This document shows positions 43,629 through 52,024 of a DNA stretch of 64,000 nt, one piece after another. How positions within the stretch are numbered: the stretch's first letter is position 1; the number at the start of each line of letters is the position of its first letter. The notes beneath the pieces are model-generated. The model ran no database searches. It saw only the letters and a program-made list of their open reading frames with translations, and was not told where the DNA came from. Origin of the DNA: Cohnella fermenti (lineage in GTDB: Bacteria; Bacillota; Bacilli; Paenibacillales; Paenibacillaceae); assembly GCF_004801405.1 (NCBI RefSeq), contig NZ_SSOB01000005.1, forward strand, positions 178,033 to 242,032, in the 5' to 3' direction. The translations under genes and the position numbers were made by a program.

Positions 43629-43693
43629 CTTTGCTTGCCTCCGATAGGAAGTTGATTTATATCGCACCATCAAGTATATTGTTCATAAAGAAT

Positions 43694-43706
43694 CTTGATG
43701 GTCAAG
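43694..43706 (+). promoter_or_regulatory. Candidate MarR operator
   Basis: CTTGA-TGG-TCAAG is a 5-bp-arm palindrome in the gap between the divergent exporter and MarR genes, next to TATTATACAT which resembles a -10 for the MarR gene. A TTGA/TCAA core is common in MarR operators. Confidence 0.5.
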
Positions 43707-43737
43707 ATATTATACATCCTAAGAGGAGGACTGCCCT

Positions 43738-44226
43738 TTGTCAAGCGATCGACAGCTACAACCAACGGAACTGCAGGAGAACTTCACGTTGCGCATGCGA
43801 GGCCTGGGAACCCGAACGGTGCTCTATCAGCAAAGCGTCGCGACCGCTCTCGGGTTATACAATAACGACTTCTTATCCATCGATATCCTGCACGAGCGAG
43901 GCCCGATCACCGCAGGCGAGCTCGCGAAGCTAACCGGGCTCACGACAGGGAGCGTTACCGCATTAATTGATCGGCTGGAGAAGAACGGCTTTGTTCACCG
44001 ACAGCCTGATCCGCAAGACCGCCGCAAGGTGATCATCGTCCCGCTGTACGAGAATAAAGAGGAAGTCAGCACAATATACCTTCAGCTTCATGCGGAGATG
44101 GTGAGGCTGGCCGCTTCCTACTCGGATGAAGAGCTCGCGCTCATAACCCGGTTCCTTGGCCAAGCGAGCGCGGTCCTGGAGGATCAGATCCATCATCTTC
44201 ATTCGAATGCGCGCAACAAATCCTAA
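43738..44226 (+). CDS. MarR-family regulator (162 aa)
   Basis: Winged helix with ITAGELAKLTGLTTGSVTALIDRLEKNGFVHRQPDPQDRRKV (DNA-binding helix and wing), flanked by dimerisation helices. The start is TTG 43738 with AGAGGAGGA 9 bp upstream. It is followed 21 bp later by a flavodoxin-like gene on the same strand and is divergent from the DHA2 exporter, so it probably controls both. Confidence 0.88.
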   Translation: MSSDRQLQPTELQENFTLRMRGLGTRTVLYQQSVATALGLYNNDFLSIDILHERGPITAGELAKLTGLTTGSVTALIDRLEKNGFVHRQPDPQDRRKVIIVPLYENKEEVSTIYLQLHAEMVRLAASYSDEELALITRFLGQASAVLEDQIHHLHSNARNKS

Positions 44227-44247
44227 CGAGATAAGGGTGAAGCAATA

Positions 44248-44682
44248 ATGGCTGTACTCGTTCTGTTCGCAACAAAAACCGGAGCAACGGCGCAATGCGT
44301 AAACGTCTTGTCAGAACAACTGCCGGGTTGCACGACATGCAACTTGGAGACGGACAAGCCCGCCATCGGACAGTTCGACCGCATCATTCTGGGCGCGGGA
44401 GTAAGAGACGGGAAGATCTACAAGCCGATTCGGGACTTCATCAAAAAAAATCATGACGATCTCCTGAAGAAAAGCATGGGATACTTTATTTGCAACGAGA
44501 AGCCCAAGGAGACGGAAGAGATTATCGAGAGGAATATTCCAGCCGACCTAAGAGAAGCCGCGCTCTGCATCGAATCGTTCGGAGGCTACAAAGCCTACAA
44601 GGCACCGAAGGAAGGCGACGATCAGTTGCAAGGGATTTTTGTCGATCGGATCAAGGCTTTCGCCGAGAGGTTCGCGCAGTAA
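44248..44682 (+). CDS. Flavodoxin-domain protein (HemG-like) (144 aa)
   Basis: The FMN-binding loop is VLFATKTGATAQC (TxTGxT pattern) at residues 5-17, and the second flavin loop region is ILGAGVRDGKIYKPIRDFI. Single-domain flavodoxin-type protein, similar to the menaquinone-dependent protoporphyrinogen dehydrogenase HemG group. Coupled to the MarR gene. Its last 32 bp overlap the 3' end of the opposite-strand NADPH oxidoreductase gene, which could be its reductase (inference). Confidence 0.8.
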   Translation: MAVLVLFATKTGATAQCVNVLSEQLPGCTTCNLETDKPAIGQFDRIILGAGVRDGKIYKPIRDFIKKNHDDLLKKSMGYFICNEKPKETEEIIERNIPADLREAALCIESFGGYKAYKAPKEGDDQLQGIFVDRIKAFAERFAQ

Positions 44683-45718
44683 CAGGCGGCTCCTCCGTGC
44701 AACTGGCGAGCTGCCGATTTTTCTCCGCAAACCTGTCGTTATGGGAGGACACGCCCGCCGTCGCCGCAGACTGCGGGTCAATGTACAGCTTGGCACTGTT
44801 GACAGCAAGAATGGCATCCGTGAAGGCTCCCGCGAGCAATCCGACTTTGCCTCCGTGGGACACGAAATCGCCTGCGCCGAACACGCCGGGAATGTTGGTG
44901 GTCATCTTCTCCCCCACCTTCGCGGTCCATTCGCTCATATCAAGTCCCCACTTGTCGAGCGGACCGAAGTCGCTTCTCGACCCGTGGCTGACGATAATGG
45001 CGTCAACCTCGAGCACCTCCTGTTCACCCGTCGCCACATTCTCGATCGATACTTGCTCAATCGTTGTGCGATTGACGCTGTGCAGCGCCAGCACCCGATA
45101 CGGAATCCGTATGTCAACCCCGGATGCGCGCATGCGATTAACATTGCCCTCGTGCCCTCTGAACCGATCGCGGCGATGCACGATCGTTACCGAGTCGGCG
45201 ATCGCAACAAGCGCATTGGCCCAATCTACCGCCGCGTCGCCGCCTCCGGAAATAACCACTCGTTTTCCTTGAAAATCGGCCAAATCTTGTACGGTATAAT
45301 GAAGGTTCGTTCCTTCGAAACGTTCGGCTCCTTCGATATCCAATTTCGCCGGCTTGCTCTTGCCGTAGCCGACAGCCAAAATAATGGCACGCGTGCGATG
45401 TCTGGCGCCGGTGTTTGCAGTCAGGACAAACGTTCCATCTGCCATTTGCTCGCAGACGGCGATCAACTGACCCAACACAATCGTCGGCTCGAACGTTGTC
45501 GCTTGACGAATCAATTGTTCGGTCAGTTGCTCCCCCCGAACCGGCGTCAGACCGCCGACATCCCACACCACTTTGTCCGGATAGGCAAGCATCTGTCCGC
45601 CAAGTTGCTCCTGCGCTTCGATCAGCTTCGTCTTCAAGTCCCTCAGCCCGCTATAAAAGGCCGCATACAGTCCGGCCGGACCGCCTCCGACAATCGTGAC
45701 ATCATAAAGCTCCGGCAT
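44651..45718 (-). CDS. Ferredoxin/flavodoxin-NADP(+) reductase, thioredoxin-reductase-like (355 aa)
   Basis: FAD-binding GGGPAGLYAAFYSGLRDL near the start, a central NADPH-binding ISGGGDAAVDWANAL with the HRRDRFRGHE positive patch, and the C-terminal FAD contact IPGVFGAGDFV. It lacks the CxxC of thioredoxin reductase, which places it with YumC-type reductases that pass electrons from NADPH to ferredoxin or flavodoxin. ATG 45718 with GGAGG 11 bp upstream. It follows the siderophore regulator gene by 32 bp, suggesting a role in iron release from siderophores as well as general electron transfer (inference). Confidence 0.88.
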   Translation of the reverse strand: MPELYDVTIVGGGPAGLYAAFYSGLRDLKTKLIEAQEQLGGQMLAYPDKVVWDVGGLTPVRGEQLTEQLIRQATTFEPTIVLGQLIAVCEQMADGTFVLTANTGARHRTRAIILAVGYGKSKPAKLDIEGAERFEGTNLHYTVQDLADFQGKRVVISGGGDAAVDWANALVAIADSVTIVHRRDRFRGHEGNVNRMRASGVDIRIPYRVLALHSVNRTTIEQVSIENVATGEQEVLEVDAIIVSHGSRSDFGPLDKWGLDMSEWTAKVGEKMTTNIPGVFGAGDFVSHGGKVGLLAGAFTDAILAVNSAKLYIDPQSAATAGVSSHNDRFAEKNRQLASCTEEPPVTARTSRRKP

Positions 45719-45750
45719 ACGATTCCGCAACCTCCCTGATCGATATGGCT

Positions 45751-47394
45751 TTACCGTAAAATATCGGGCAACTGCTCCAACACGCCGAATCTGGCGATAG
45801 CGTCATCCACGTTAATCTGATGCGGCAAGCAGCGAACTTTGTTCTGGCGCACCGCAGGAAGCATCTTCCAATGACGATTGCCCACAAGCTCTTGCTTCAT
45901 TCGCAGAAGACAGCCTTCGGAGCCGTGCAACAGGAAGATGCGATCGCCTGCATATTGCTCGAGTTCTTCGGCTTCAATCGCAAAAAACGGTATTTGCTCT
46001 CTCAGCATCGGCACAAGCCGCTCTGGCGGATTGAAGCCGAGCGGGTGGTACAGCGCAAATGCCAGTCCCTTCAGCATAATGTATAACACTTCTTCGGATT
46101 GCAGCAGGACAGTCGCCGTTTCTCCGGGCTGCAGCAGCGAGCGAAGCTGCCGCCATTGCTTGTGGGCCTGTTGCTCATACTTGGCAATAATGCCTTCCGC
46201 TTGTTCCATCCGGCCGAGAGAACGCGCAACCTGACGCAGTCTCTCATTCGGATAGGCGTTGTGATTAAACACGACAGCCGGAGCAATTCCGGATAAATCA
46301 TTCGCCTCCGCCTCGTTAAAGAACCCTGACAGCATAATCAGATCGGGCTCGAGAGATGCAATAATGTCCCGATCCCCCGTATGGCCGATATCTACAACAT
46401 GCTGCAAGCCAGGCAAGAAGGAGTTGTGCCGAATGTTCAGCAAGTCTGCGCCGATCGGCTGCAGCCCCAATGCCAGCAGATCGCCGATAAAATTACCGGA
46501 GAACACGATGCGTTGCGGCTGTGCGGGCACTTGAACGTCCCTGTTCCATCGATCCCGATAGCTGATCGTAAGCCGCTGCTTCCGCTCACGCTTGAACTCC
46601 CCCGGGGATATGCCCGTCGCCTGCCGGAAAATGCGATTAAAATAGTATTCGTCTTTAAAACCGACACGAACGGCGATATCGCGCAGTCCCAAATCGGTGC
46701 TCGTCAACAACGACTTCGCCTGCTTCAGGCGGAGCGAAGCCAAATATTCGAGCGGACGCTGCCCGGTCAGTCTTTTAAATACTTTGCCATAGTGCCACGG
46801 CGGCACGTTCGCCCGCTGCGACAATGCCGCAACCGACAACGACTCCTGATAATGGCTCTCCATATAAACGATCGTTTCGCTTACGACCGCTTCCGCTTTA
46901 CCATCCGTTGCCTGCTTCGCGGAGGCTGCGAACAAAGAGGCAAGCAGATGCTGGAAGCTCCCTTGCCGTCTAAGCCGAACGGGCGTGTCTGTCGACTGGC
47001 CCCCGGCTAGCAATTCGTCCAGTTGCTGCTGCAGCCATACGAACGGGCGAACAGAGATCGGCTGCAACGACTGCAGCAGCGGTTCGGTATACAAGGCGAA
47101 TGACGGCGTGCTGCAGATAGCCGCGAAAAACACCGCGTACATGACCAGCTTCCCGCGCCCCGGATAAATCACGAGAGGATCGCACCGGGGAGGCAGAAAC
47201 AACGCATGCTCGGCTTGTACGACGATAGACCCCCTGTTCATTCGGATATGAAATTGCCCGGTTGCCGCGATCAGCAGCATATGCAGGCCCGGAACGTGTT
47301 CCGGCAGCAGTTCCGAAGGGTAATCGATACGCCGCACATCGCGGAGCTGGAACAGAATCTCCGACGAATCAGACGAATCGGACAAATCGGACAA
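45751..47394 (-). CDS. Btr-like regulator: AraC domain fused to a siderophore-binding domain (547 aa)
   Basis: A cupin-like N-terminus is followed by an AraC double HTH near residues 180-280 (SVAALSQRANVPPWHYGKVFKRLTGQRP and GLRDIAVRVGFKDEYYFNRIFRQATG), then a FeuA/BtuF-like periplasmic-binding fold without signal peptide (QPQRIVFSGNFIGDLLALGLQPIGADLLN to the C-terminus). This is the layout of B. subtilis Btr (YbbB), which senses ferri-bacillibactin in the cytoplasm and activates its importer. The start is uncertain: TTG 47394 has AAGGGG 8 bp upstream; TTG 47445 is the longest frame. It follows the binding-protein gene directly. Confidence 0.85.
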   Translation of the reverse strand: MSDLSDSSDSSEILFQLRDVRRIDYPSELLPEHVPGLHMLLIAATGQFHIRMNRGSIVVQAEHALFLPPRCDPLVIYPGRGKLVMYAVFFAAICSTPSFALYTEPLLQSLQPISVRPFVWLQQQLDELLAGGQSTDTPVRLRRQGSFQHLLASLFAASAKQATDGKAEAVVSETIVYMESHYQESLSVAALSQRANVPPWHYGKVFKRLTGQRPLEYLASLRLKQAKSLLTSTDLGLRDIAVRVGFKDEYYFNRIFRQATGISPGEFKRERKQRLTISYRDRWNRDVQVPAQPQRIVFSGNFIGDLLALGLQPIGADLLNIRHNSFLPGLQHVVDIGHTGDRDIIASLEPDLIMLSGFFNEAEANDLSGIAPAVVFNHNAYPNERLRQVARSLGRMEQAEGIIAKYEQQAHKQWRQLRSLLQPGETATVLLQSEEVLYIMLKGLAFALYHPLGFNPPERLVPMLREQIPFFAIEAEELEQYAGDRIFLLHGSEGCLLRMKQELVGNRHWKMLPAVRQNKVRCLPHQINVDDAIARFGVLEQLPDILR

Positions 47395-47451
47395 CAGCAA
47401 CACCCCTTGACCGAATAGAAGTGATAAAGCGCCTTGCAAGACCAAATGGCT

Positions 47452-48402
47452 TCAGGATGCCGAATTCGGTTGCAGAATCGTTTTCAGTTCATTCAGCAAC
47501 TGCTCGCGCACAATCGCCCCATCATGGTTCCACTTGCTGTCCACATGGAATACCTTTCCGTTCCGGACTGCAGGAAGCGATTGAGCAAACGAGCTTCTGA
47601 GAAATTCGTCAACAAACTGATTGTCTTCATCGTCTGCCGAATTGATAAAAAATATATAATCGCCTGCATATTCCGGCAACAGCTCGCTGGAGATGTCTAC
47701 GAAGGGCTCTCCGTCGCGAATTAAATCGGCTGTTTTGCCGGCCGGGGCAAATCCGTGTCGTTCATTGAACAGCGTTAACGGCAAACCGCGATTGCCCATG
47801 ATATAAAATGTTTTGCCTTCATAGATAAATACGGAAGCGGTGGACCCGGCAGGCACCGTAGAAGCCAACTCCGACCACGCCTGCTCAACCTTGGCCTCAT
47901 AGCCGGCAATCCAGGTTTCCACTTCTTCGCGTTTATCCAATACCTCGCCAAAAAAACGCAAACGATCGTATAGGCTTTTGCCATGCTCGTACGCAACTGT
48001 CGGCGCAATGGCTTCCAACGACTCCATGCCTTGCGCGTCCATTACGTTGATGCTGGCTATAATCAAGTCGGGATTAAGGGCCAAGATCCGTTCCGCATCG
48101 CCCGGATGACCGACATCGACGATGGACTCCATTCGTTCGTCATAAACACCCTTTGTCATATTTTGCAAATTAGCGCCTACAGGCGCAATGCCCAATACGA
48201 ACAGATCGTCGATGCTGTTTCCGATAAACACGATCCGCTCCATACGGGCCGGCAGAACGACGTTCTTGCCCCTTGCATCGACGACCGTTCGGGCATCCTT
48301 GCTTTCTTCTACGCTTGCTGAACTGCCGCATGCCGTCATAATCGTCCCAAGCAGCAGCAAAATCATTGCACCCACCGCAAAAACTTTTCTTTTCCCCGCC
48401 AT
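47452..48402 (-). CDS. Iron-siderophore ABC transporter substrate-binding lipoprotein (316 aa)
   Basis: Lipoprotein signal MAGKRKVFAVGAMILLLLGTIMTAC (lipobox IMTAC) followed by a FecB/FeuA-type class III binding fold (MERIVFIGNSIDDLFVLGIAPVGANL ... GKVFHVDSKWNHDGAI). The binding-domain sequence parallels that of the downstream Btr-like regulator, so both should recognise the same ligand. AGGAGG lies 8 bp before ATG 48402. A Fur-box-like sequence is 30-44 bp upstream. Permease and ATPase genes are not in the window, so it must share them from elsewhere. Confidence 0.9.
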   Translation of the reverse strand: MAGKRKVFAVGAMILLLLGTIMTACGSSASVEESKDARTVVDARGKNVVLPARMERIVFIGNSIDDLFVLGIAPVGANLQNMTKGVYDERMESIVDVGHPGDAERILALNPDLIIASINVMDAQGMESLEAIAPTVAYEHGKSLYDRLRFFGEVLDKREEVETWIAGYEAKVEQAWSELASTVPAGSTASVFIYEGKTFYIMGNRGLPLTLFNERHGFAPAGKTADLIRDGEPFVDISSELLPEYAGDYIFFINSADDEDNQFVDEFLRSSFAQSLPAVRNGKVFHVDSKWNHDGAIVREQLLNELKTILQPNSAS

Positions 48403-48431
48403 TACGCATCCTCCTGCAACCCTATAAGTGA

Positions 48432-48446
48432 TGATAATCGTTCTCA
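48432..48446 (-). promoter_or_regulatory. Fur box upstream of the siderophore-binding protein
   Basis: TGATAATCGTTCTCA matches the TGATAATNATTATCA consensus at all but two defined positions. The rest of the gap up to 48686 shows no gene. Confidence 0.65.
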
Positions 48447-48686
48447 ACATCATTAAATATAGCTAACTGTTTTTGGGTTTACAATGGACAGAATCTACGA
48501 CTTATTGGGATAAAATCAATGCGGGATCACAGCTCCAAGACTCCGTCGGTCCAAGTCAAGAGCAACACCCTACAACTCCCAATCACGCAGAAAAGCTCCC
48601 GAATCGTCGTAAGGACAGATTCAAGAGCTTGTTCATGGCAAGGAATTGTCGGCGTGCTTCGTATCCATTCCGAATGCAGGCCGCTC

Positions 48687-48989
48687 CTACTGTCGGACCT
48701 TGCCGATCCGGCTCGCCAATTGCTGCAGATCGTGCCCCTTCAGCGCGCCTTCGATCAGCTCCGGCAGCCTGTCGGGAGAGCAGCCGAAGCAGGGGATGCC
48801 GAGCGCCGACAGCTTCCGCGCGACCTCCTCGTCATAGACCGGCAGGCCGTCGTCGGACAGCGCGAGCAGGCAGATCGTGCGGACCCCGGATTCGTGCATG
48901 TCGCGCAGCCGCCGGATCATCGCCGTCCGGTTGCCGCCTTCGTACAGGTCCGAGACCAGCAGGAAAATCGTCTTGCGCGGCTCCGTCAC
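48687..48989 (-). pseudogene. 5'-truncated von Willebrand factor A-domain protein
   Basis: The 100-residue frame (EPRKTIFLLVSDLYEGGN..., ALSDDGLPVYDEEVARKLSALGIPCFGCSPDRLPELIEGAL) matches the C-terminal part of CoxE-like/VWA proteins, which are normally several times longer. Upstream, homology-like residues (AYCEPFV) continue for a few codons and then meet a 22-bp tandem repeat and the 178-bp element, so the metal-binding N-terminal part is missing. The GTG at 48989 is only the first in-frame start, with no clear ribosome-binding site. Best read as a remnant. Confidence 0.65.
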
Positions 48990-49022
48990 GAACGGCTCGC
49001 AGTAGGCGCACCCCGACCGCCG

Positions 49023-49087
49023 CCGGGGCGCCGGCTTTTGCCCTCTGGTCCGCCGGCCTTTGCCCTCTGATCCGCCGGCTTTTGCGA
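49023..49087 (+). repeat. 22-bp tandem repeat (about 2.5 units)
   Basis: CCGGCTTTTGCCCTCTGGTCCG is followed by CCGGCCTTTGCCCTCTGATCCG and a partial CCGGCTTTTGCGATTTT that runs into copy D of the dispersed element. Confidence 0.75.
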
Positions 49088-49265
49088 TTTTATGCGGTTT
49101 TTCACATTCATCGGTTTGAATGAGCCGCCATCTCGGCGTTTTATGTGATTTTTAGCATACATGCGACAACTGGAGCCGGAATTTTCTCTATATAGGCTAT
49201 TTTTCACATAGAATCGTCCAACCTGCCCGTTATCGCGCCGCTCGAATGTGATATTTCACATACAT
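49088..49265 (+). repeat. 178-bp dispersed palindromic element, copy D
   Basis: Units start at 49092, 49143, 49194 and 49246 (51, 51, 52). Unit 3 is degenerate on the left (AGGCTATTTTTCACAT). Unit 2 has the diagnostic TTTTTAGCATACAT. It lies between the truncated VWA gene and tRNA-Leu. Confidence 0.9.
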
Positions 49266-49382
49266 TCCTATCCGGCGAGTCCGGCGAGATGCCCGGCCCC
49301 CCTCCCGCACGATTCTTAATGGGCTGCCCCACAACTTATAGATTCTTATATGTAAAATGATAAGACGCGCCGAAGCCTTTGA

Positions 49383-49412
49383 AAAAAAGAAAAACCCTTC
49401 CGCAGAAGAGTT
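49383..49412 (-). terminator. Terminator downstream of tRNA-Leu
   Basis: On the minus strand CTCTTC-TGCG-GAAGGG is followed by TTTTTCTTTTTTT. Confidence 0.7.
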
Positions 49413-49424
49413 TGTTTAAATAGA

Positions 49425-49512
49425 TGGTGCGGACGAGAGGACTCGAACCTCCACGGGGGGTTAGCCCACTGGAACCTGAATCCAGCGCGTCTGCCAATTC
49501 CGCCACGTCCGC
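49425..49512 (-). tRNA. tRNA-Leu (anticodon CAG)
   Basis: A full class II tRNA reads on the minus strand from GCGGACGTGGCG to the encoded CCA end. The acceptor stem GCGGACG pairs with CGTCCGC. The anticodon stem-loop CTGGA-TTCAGGT-TCCAG gives CAG, followed by a long variable arm (TGGGCTAACCCCCC) and the T-loop GGTTCGAGTCC. It has its own promoter upstream and a terminator downstream. Confidence 0.95.
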
Positions 49513-49575
49513 ATATCGTTCGCCGCCTGACGTGCACCTTCTCGAAGAAGGCCGTCCGCTGCAGCAACGAAATTT

Positions 49576-49604
49576 ATCTTATCATGCGCCCCGCGCCAAG
49601 TCAA
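49576..49604 (-). promoter_or_regulatory. Promoter of tRNA-Leu
   Basis: On the minus strand TTGACT (-35, 49604-49599), a 17-bp spacer and TAAGAT (-10, 49581-49576), about 64 bp before the tRNA. Confidence 0.65.
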
Positions 49605-49679
49605 GCGAAGATTGCCTGCGAATCGAAAGTTCCAATTTTCAGACATTCACCGCCTGTACCCTTGCCTATTCCCGGCCCC

Positions 49680-49907
49680 TTAGAGCTCGAACTCCGGCCT
49701 CGGCTCGTTCTTCGGCACGATCCGGCACGCCCGGCTCATCTTCACGACCCGGCGGTTCCGTCTGCGAATGAGCAGGCTCTCGTCGTCCCAGGCCACGACA
49801 AAACCGATGATGTCGTTCATCTCCAGCGCGTCCCGGATGACCCGGATCAGCGTTCCGTCCACCCGCAGCTTGTCCAGCTCCTCGTCCGTCATCCACATCT
49901 CGGCCAT
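49680..49907 (-). CDS. Small conserved hypothetical protein (75 aa)
   Basis: Sequence MAEMWMTDEELDKLRVDGTL... then MNDIIGFVVAWDDESLLIRRRNRRVVKMSRA and an acidic tail. The middle reads like a small beta-barrel (hydrophobic strands with RRRNRRVVK). AGGAGGAACGGGA precedes ATG 49907, so translation is convincing. Function unknown; the basic strand could contact RNA or DNA (weak inference). Confidence 0.7.
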   Translation of the reverse strand: MAEMWMTDEELDKLRVDGTLIRVIRDALEMNDIIGFVVAWDDESLLIRRRNRRVVKMSRACRIVPKNEPRPEFEL

Positions 49908-50000
49908 TCCCGTTCCTCCTCCTCTTCGCGAAAAATCCGCCCCGATCGCCTAAACGGCGGCCAAAGCGGATTCCTCCGGTCATGCAGCGTTCTGTTCGAT

Positions 50001-50330
50001 TCAGCCGACATGCTCGCGCGATTCGTTCGTCTCGTACCAGCAATCCAGCACCTTGCTGGACATAACGCGTCCCCGCACATATTCCGCCTGGCGTTCGGTG
50101 AAGCTGCTCTCCCACCCGATTCCGAGCTTATCGCACAGTTTGACGATCGTCAGCAGCTCCGACCAAGCCACGTATCTCTTATACCAGAAAAACTGCGGAT
50201 GCTCGATCATATAAGGATACAGATCATCGAATTCGGTGTGCTTGCAGTCGAGCGCGCGCTCGAAATGGATCTTGGCATCATGCAGCTGCTCCGAGAAAAA
50301 TTCGGCCGACTTCTCAACGTTATCTCCCAT
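50001..50330 (-). CDS. Conserved hypothetical protein (109 aa)
   Basis: A helix-rich protein: EFFSEQLHDAKIHFERALDCKHTEFDDLYPYMIEHPQFFWYKRYVAWSELLTIVKLCDKLGI. No catalytic motif seen. GGGAGG lies ~10 bp before ATG 50330; an extension to 50375 lacks a site. Between the small 75-residue gene and xpt on the same strand, but the gaps (93 and 132 bp) leave operon structure open. Confidence 0.65.
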   Translation of the reverse strand: MGDNVEKSAEFFSEQLHDAKIHFERALDCKHTEFDDLYPYMIEHPQFFWYKRYVAWSELLTIVKLCDKLGIGWESSFTERQAEYVRGRVMSSKVLDCWYETNESREHVG

Positions 50331-50462
50331 CTCCTGCTCGCCTCCCCTCTGCAACTTTACTTTATTATAATTCATGCGCGCACAATCGGAAAGCCGCCGG
50401 CGCCTATTTTCCGGGAAGGAATCGCTTCCAGTCCTTGTTCAAGCGCCTGAGTGCGCCCGCTC

Positions 50463-51032
50463 TTATTCGAAAGTGATCTTCTCGCCTTCCAGCGAAGAGA
50501 TGCGCACAAGCGTCTCCACCTGGTACCCGAGCTCGCGAAGCGCCTTGCCTCCCGCTTGGAACGACTTCTCCAGCACGATGCCGATGCCGGCCACCGTGGC
50601 TCCCGCCTGTTCGACGATCCGCAGCAGCCCGCGAGCCGCATCCCCGTTCGCGATGATGTCGTCGATGAAGAGAACCGAGTCCTGCTCCCCGAGCAGATGT
50701 CTGGAGACGATCAAGTCCGTCACGATCCCCTTCGTGAAGGACGGCACCCGTTCGATGTACGCATCGGCATCCCCGAGCAGCGTCTTCTTCCGTCTCGCGA
50801 ACACCAGCGGAACTCCGAGCGTCAGAGCCGTGGCGAACGCAACCGGAATGCCGGACGATTCCACCGTGATAACCTTCGTAATCTTCTTGCCCTCGAACCT
50901 TCTCGCGAATTCCTTGCCCATCTCCATAGTGAGCTGGGGGTCCACTCCGTGGTTGAGGAGCGAGTCCAGCCTCAGCACGCCCGAGTTCACGATCGTCGCT
51001 TCCTGGAGGATGCGTTCCTTCAAGATATCCAT
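50463..51032 (-). CDS. xpt: Xanthine phosphoribosyltransferase (189 aa)
   Basis: Converts xanthine and PRPP to XMP in purine salvage. The PRPP-binding loop is VLFIDDIIANGDAARGLL near residues 122-139, and VITVESSGIPVAFATAL and PLVFARRKKT are typical of bacterial Xpt. Length matches the family (~190). The promoter is only ~37 bp upstream, so the purine riboswitch that controls xpt-pbuX in many Bacillales is absent here, and no pbuX permease gene follows. Confidence 0.93.
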   Translation of the reverse strand: MDILKERILQEATIVNSGVLRLDSLLNHGVDPQLTMEMGKEFARRFEGKKITKVITVESSGIPVAFATALTLGVPLVFARRKKTLLGDADAYIERVPSFTKGIVTDLIVSRHLLGEQDSVLFIDDIIANGDAARGLLRIVEQAGATVAGIGIVLEKSFQAGGKALRELGYQVETLVRISSLEGEKITFE

Positions 51033-51068
51033 TCGCTCTCACCGTCCCTTTTCGTATGTTTTCATTAG

Positions 51069-51096
51069 ATTATAACGGCTGGGGCGGGGTTTGCAA
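51069..51096 (-). promoter_or_regulatory. Sigma-A promoter of xpt
   Basis: TTGCAA (51096-51091), 16-bp spacer, perfect TATAAT (51074-51069) on the minus strand. The leader to the ATG is about 30 nt, too short for a riboswitch. Confidence 0.75.
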
Positions 51097-51313
51097 CCTT
51101 TTTTTGAAGGGGGACAAGGAAGCGATTCGCAGCCGCAACAAGCGGGGAATGAATAGGACAACGGTCGGTTCCCGCGCCCGATTCCGCCGACGCTCTAGGA
51201 CCTTAGCACTTTTATTTCTTGGAGACGGCGGAAGAGCGGAACTTTTGCCTGGTGGAAAATGTCATACATAATAACGAAGCTAATTCCAAGCTTAACCGAA
51301 GGGGGACAACGCG

Positions 51314-51919
51314 GTGAGAACAATCGGCGGAACGTGCGCATCCATCTTGTTGACCGGGCTGACCGCCCTGCTTCTGGCGTCCTGCGGCCAAGCTTCCCTG
51401 ATCGGGGAGCTTCCGGCCGAAGGAGCCGCGCCGTCATCGGCAGCAGCCGAAGCGATTGTCCCCCCGGCCGCTTCGGAAGCGGCGCACGCGCAAGCGGCCT
51501 CCCTCAAGGAAGAGCCGGTCTCCGAGCTTGCGTTCGACCCCAACGACCCGCAGCTCTCCGGAATCCGGCTCGGCGACTCGGCCTCCGAAGCGGAGCAGCG
51601 GCTCGGCGACGTCCAGGCGGAATACGAGCTGCCGAGCGGCCGCTCCGATATACATATGAAGGAATATGCCGGAGCGACCGTCGGCTTCGACGACAGCGGC
51701 CGGGCCGTGTACGTCGAGCTGTCCGGGAGCGCCTCCTCGTCCGGCATCAAGGGCGTCCGCCTCGGCGGCAGCGCCGAGGAAGCGGCGGCGGCGCTCGGCC
51801 TCGCGCTGGCCCCGGAGGACATGCTTCTGCTGCTCGACGTGAAGGGCGGCCTGCTCAAGCTCGACCTCGACCCCGTCAGCCGCGATATCCTGTCGGTGAA
51901 GCTGATCGGGAACTCGTGA
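51314..51919 (+). CDS. Lipoprotein of unknown function with duplicated module (201 aa)
   Basis: Lipobox LLASC after a hydrophobic signal (TCASILLTGLTALLLASCG) marks an exported lipoprotein. After an Ala/Ser/Pro-rich tether come two similar modules: LSGIRLGDSASEAEQRLGD... and IKGVRLGGSAEEAAAALGL..., each a helix-strand repeat of a type seen in small Bacillales lipoproteins. The start is GTG 51314 with AAGGGGGA upstream. Monocistronic; the convergent gap after it holds a palindromic array. Confidence 0.78.
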   Translation: MRTIGGTCASILLTGLTALLLASCGQASLIGELPAEGAAPSSAAAEAIVPPAASEAAHAQAASLKEEPVSELAFDPNDPQLSGIRLGDSASEAEQRLGDVQAEYELPSGRSDIHMKEYAGATVGFDDSGRAVYVELSGSASSSGIKGVRLGGSAEEAAAALGLALAPEDMLLLLDVKGGLLKLDLDPVSRDILSVKLIGNS

Positions 51920-52024
51920 TGCCGCAGGATTATAGGTGTATGGTGCGGCGTTGTGCGCGGTTTGATGCGTGGAACGGTTTGATTGGCAGGACGCGGTACA
52001 GCGACATGGTTGGTTTTGGTGCGG

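Noticed and set aside
51033..51313. Purine riboswitch ahead of xpt
   Set aside because: The promoter is too close to the start and no aptamer core is visible.
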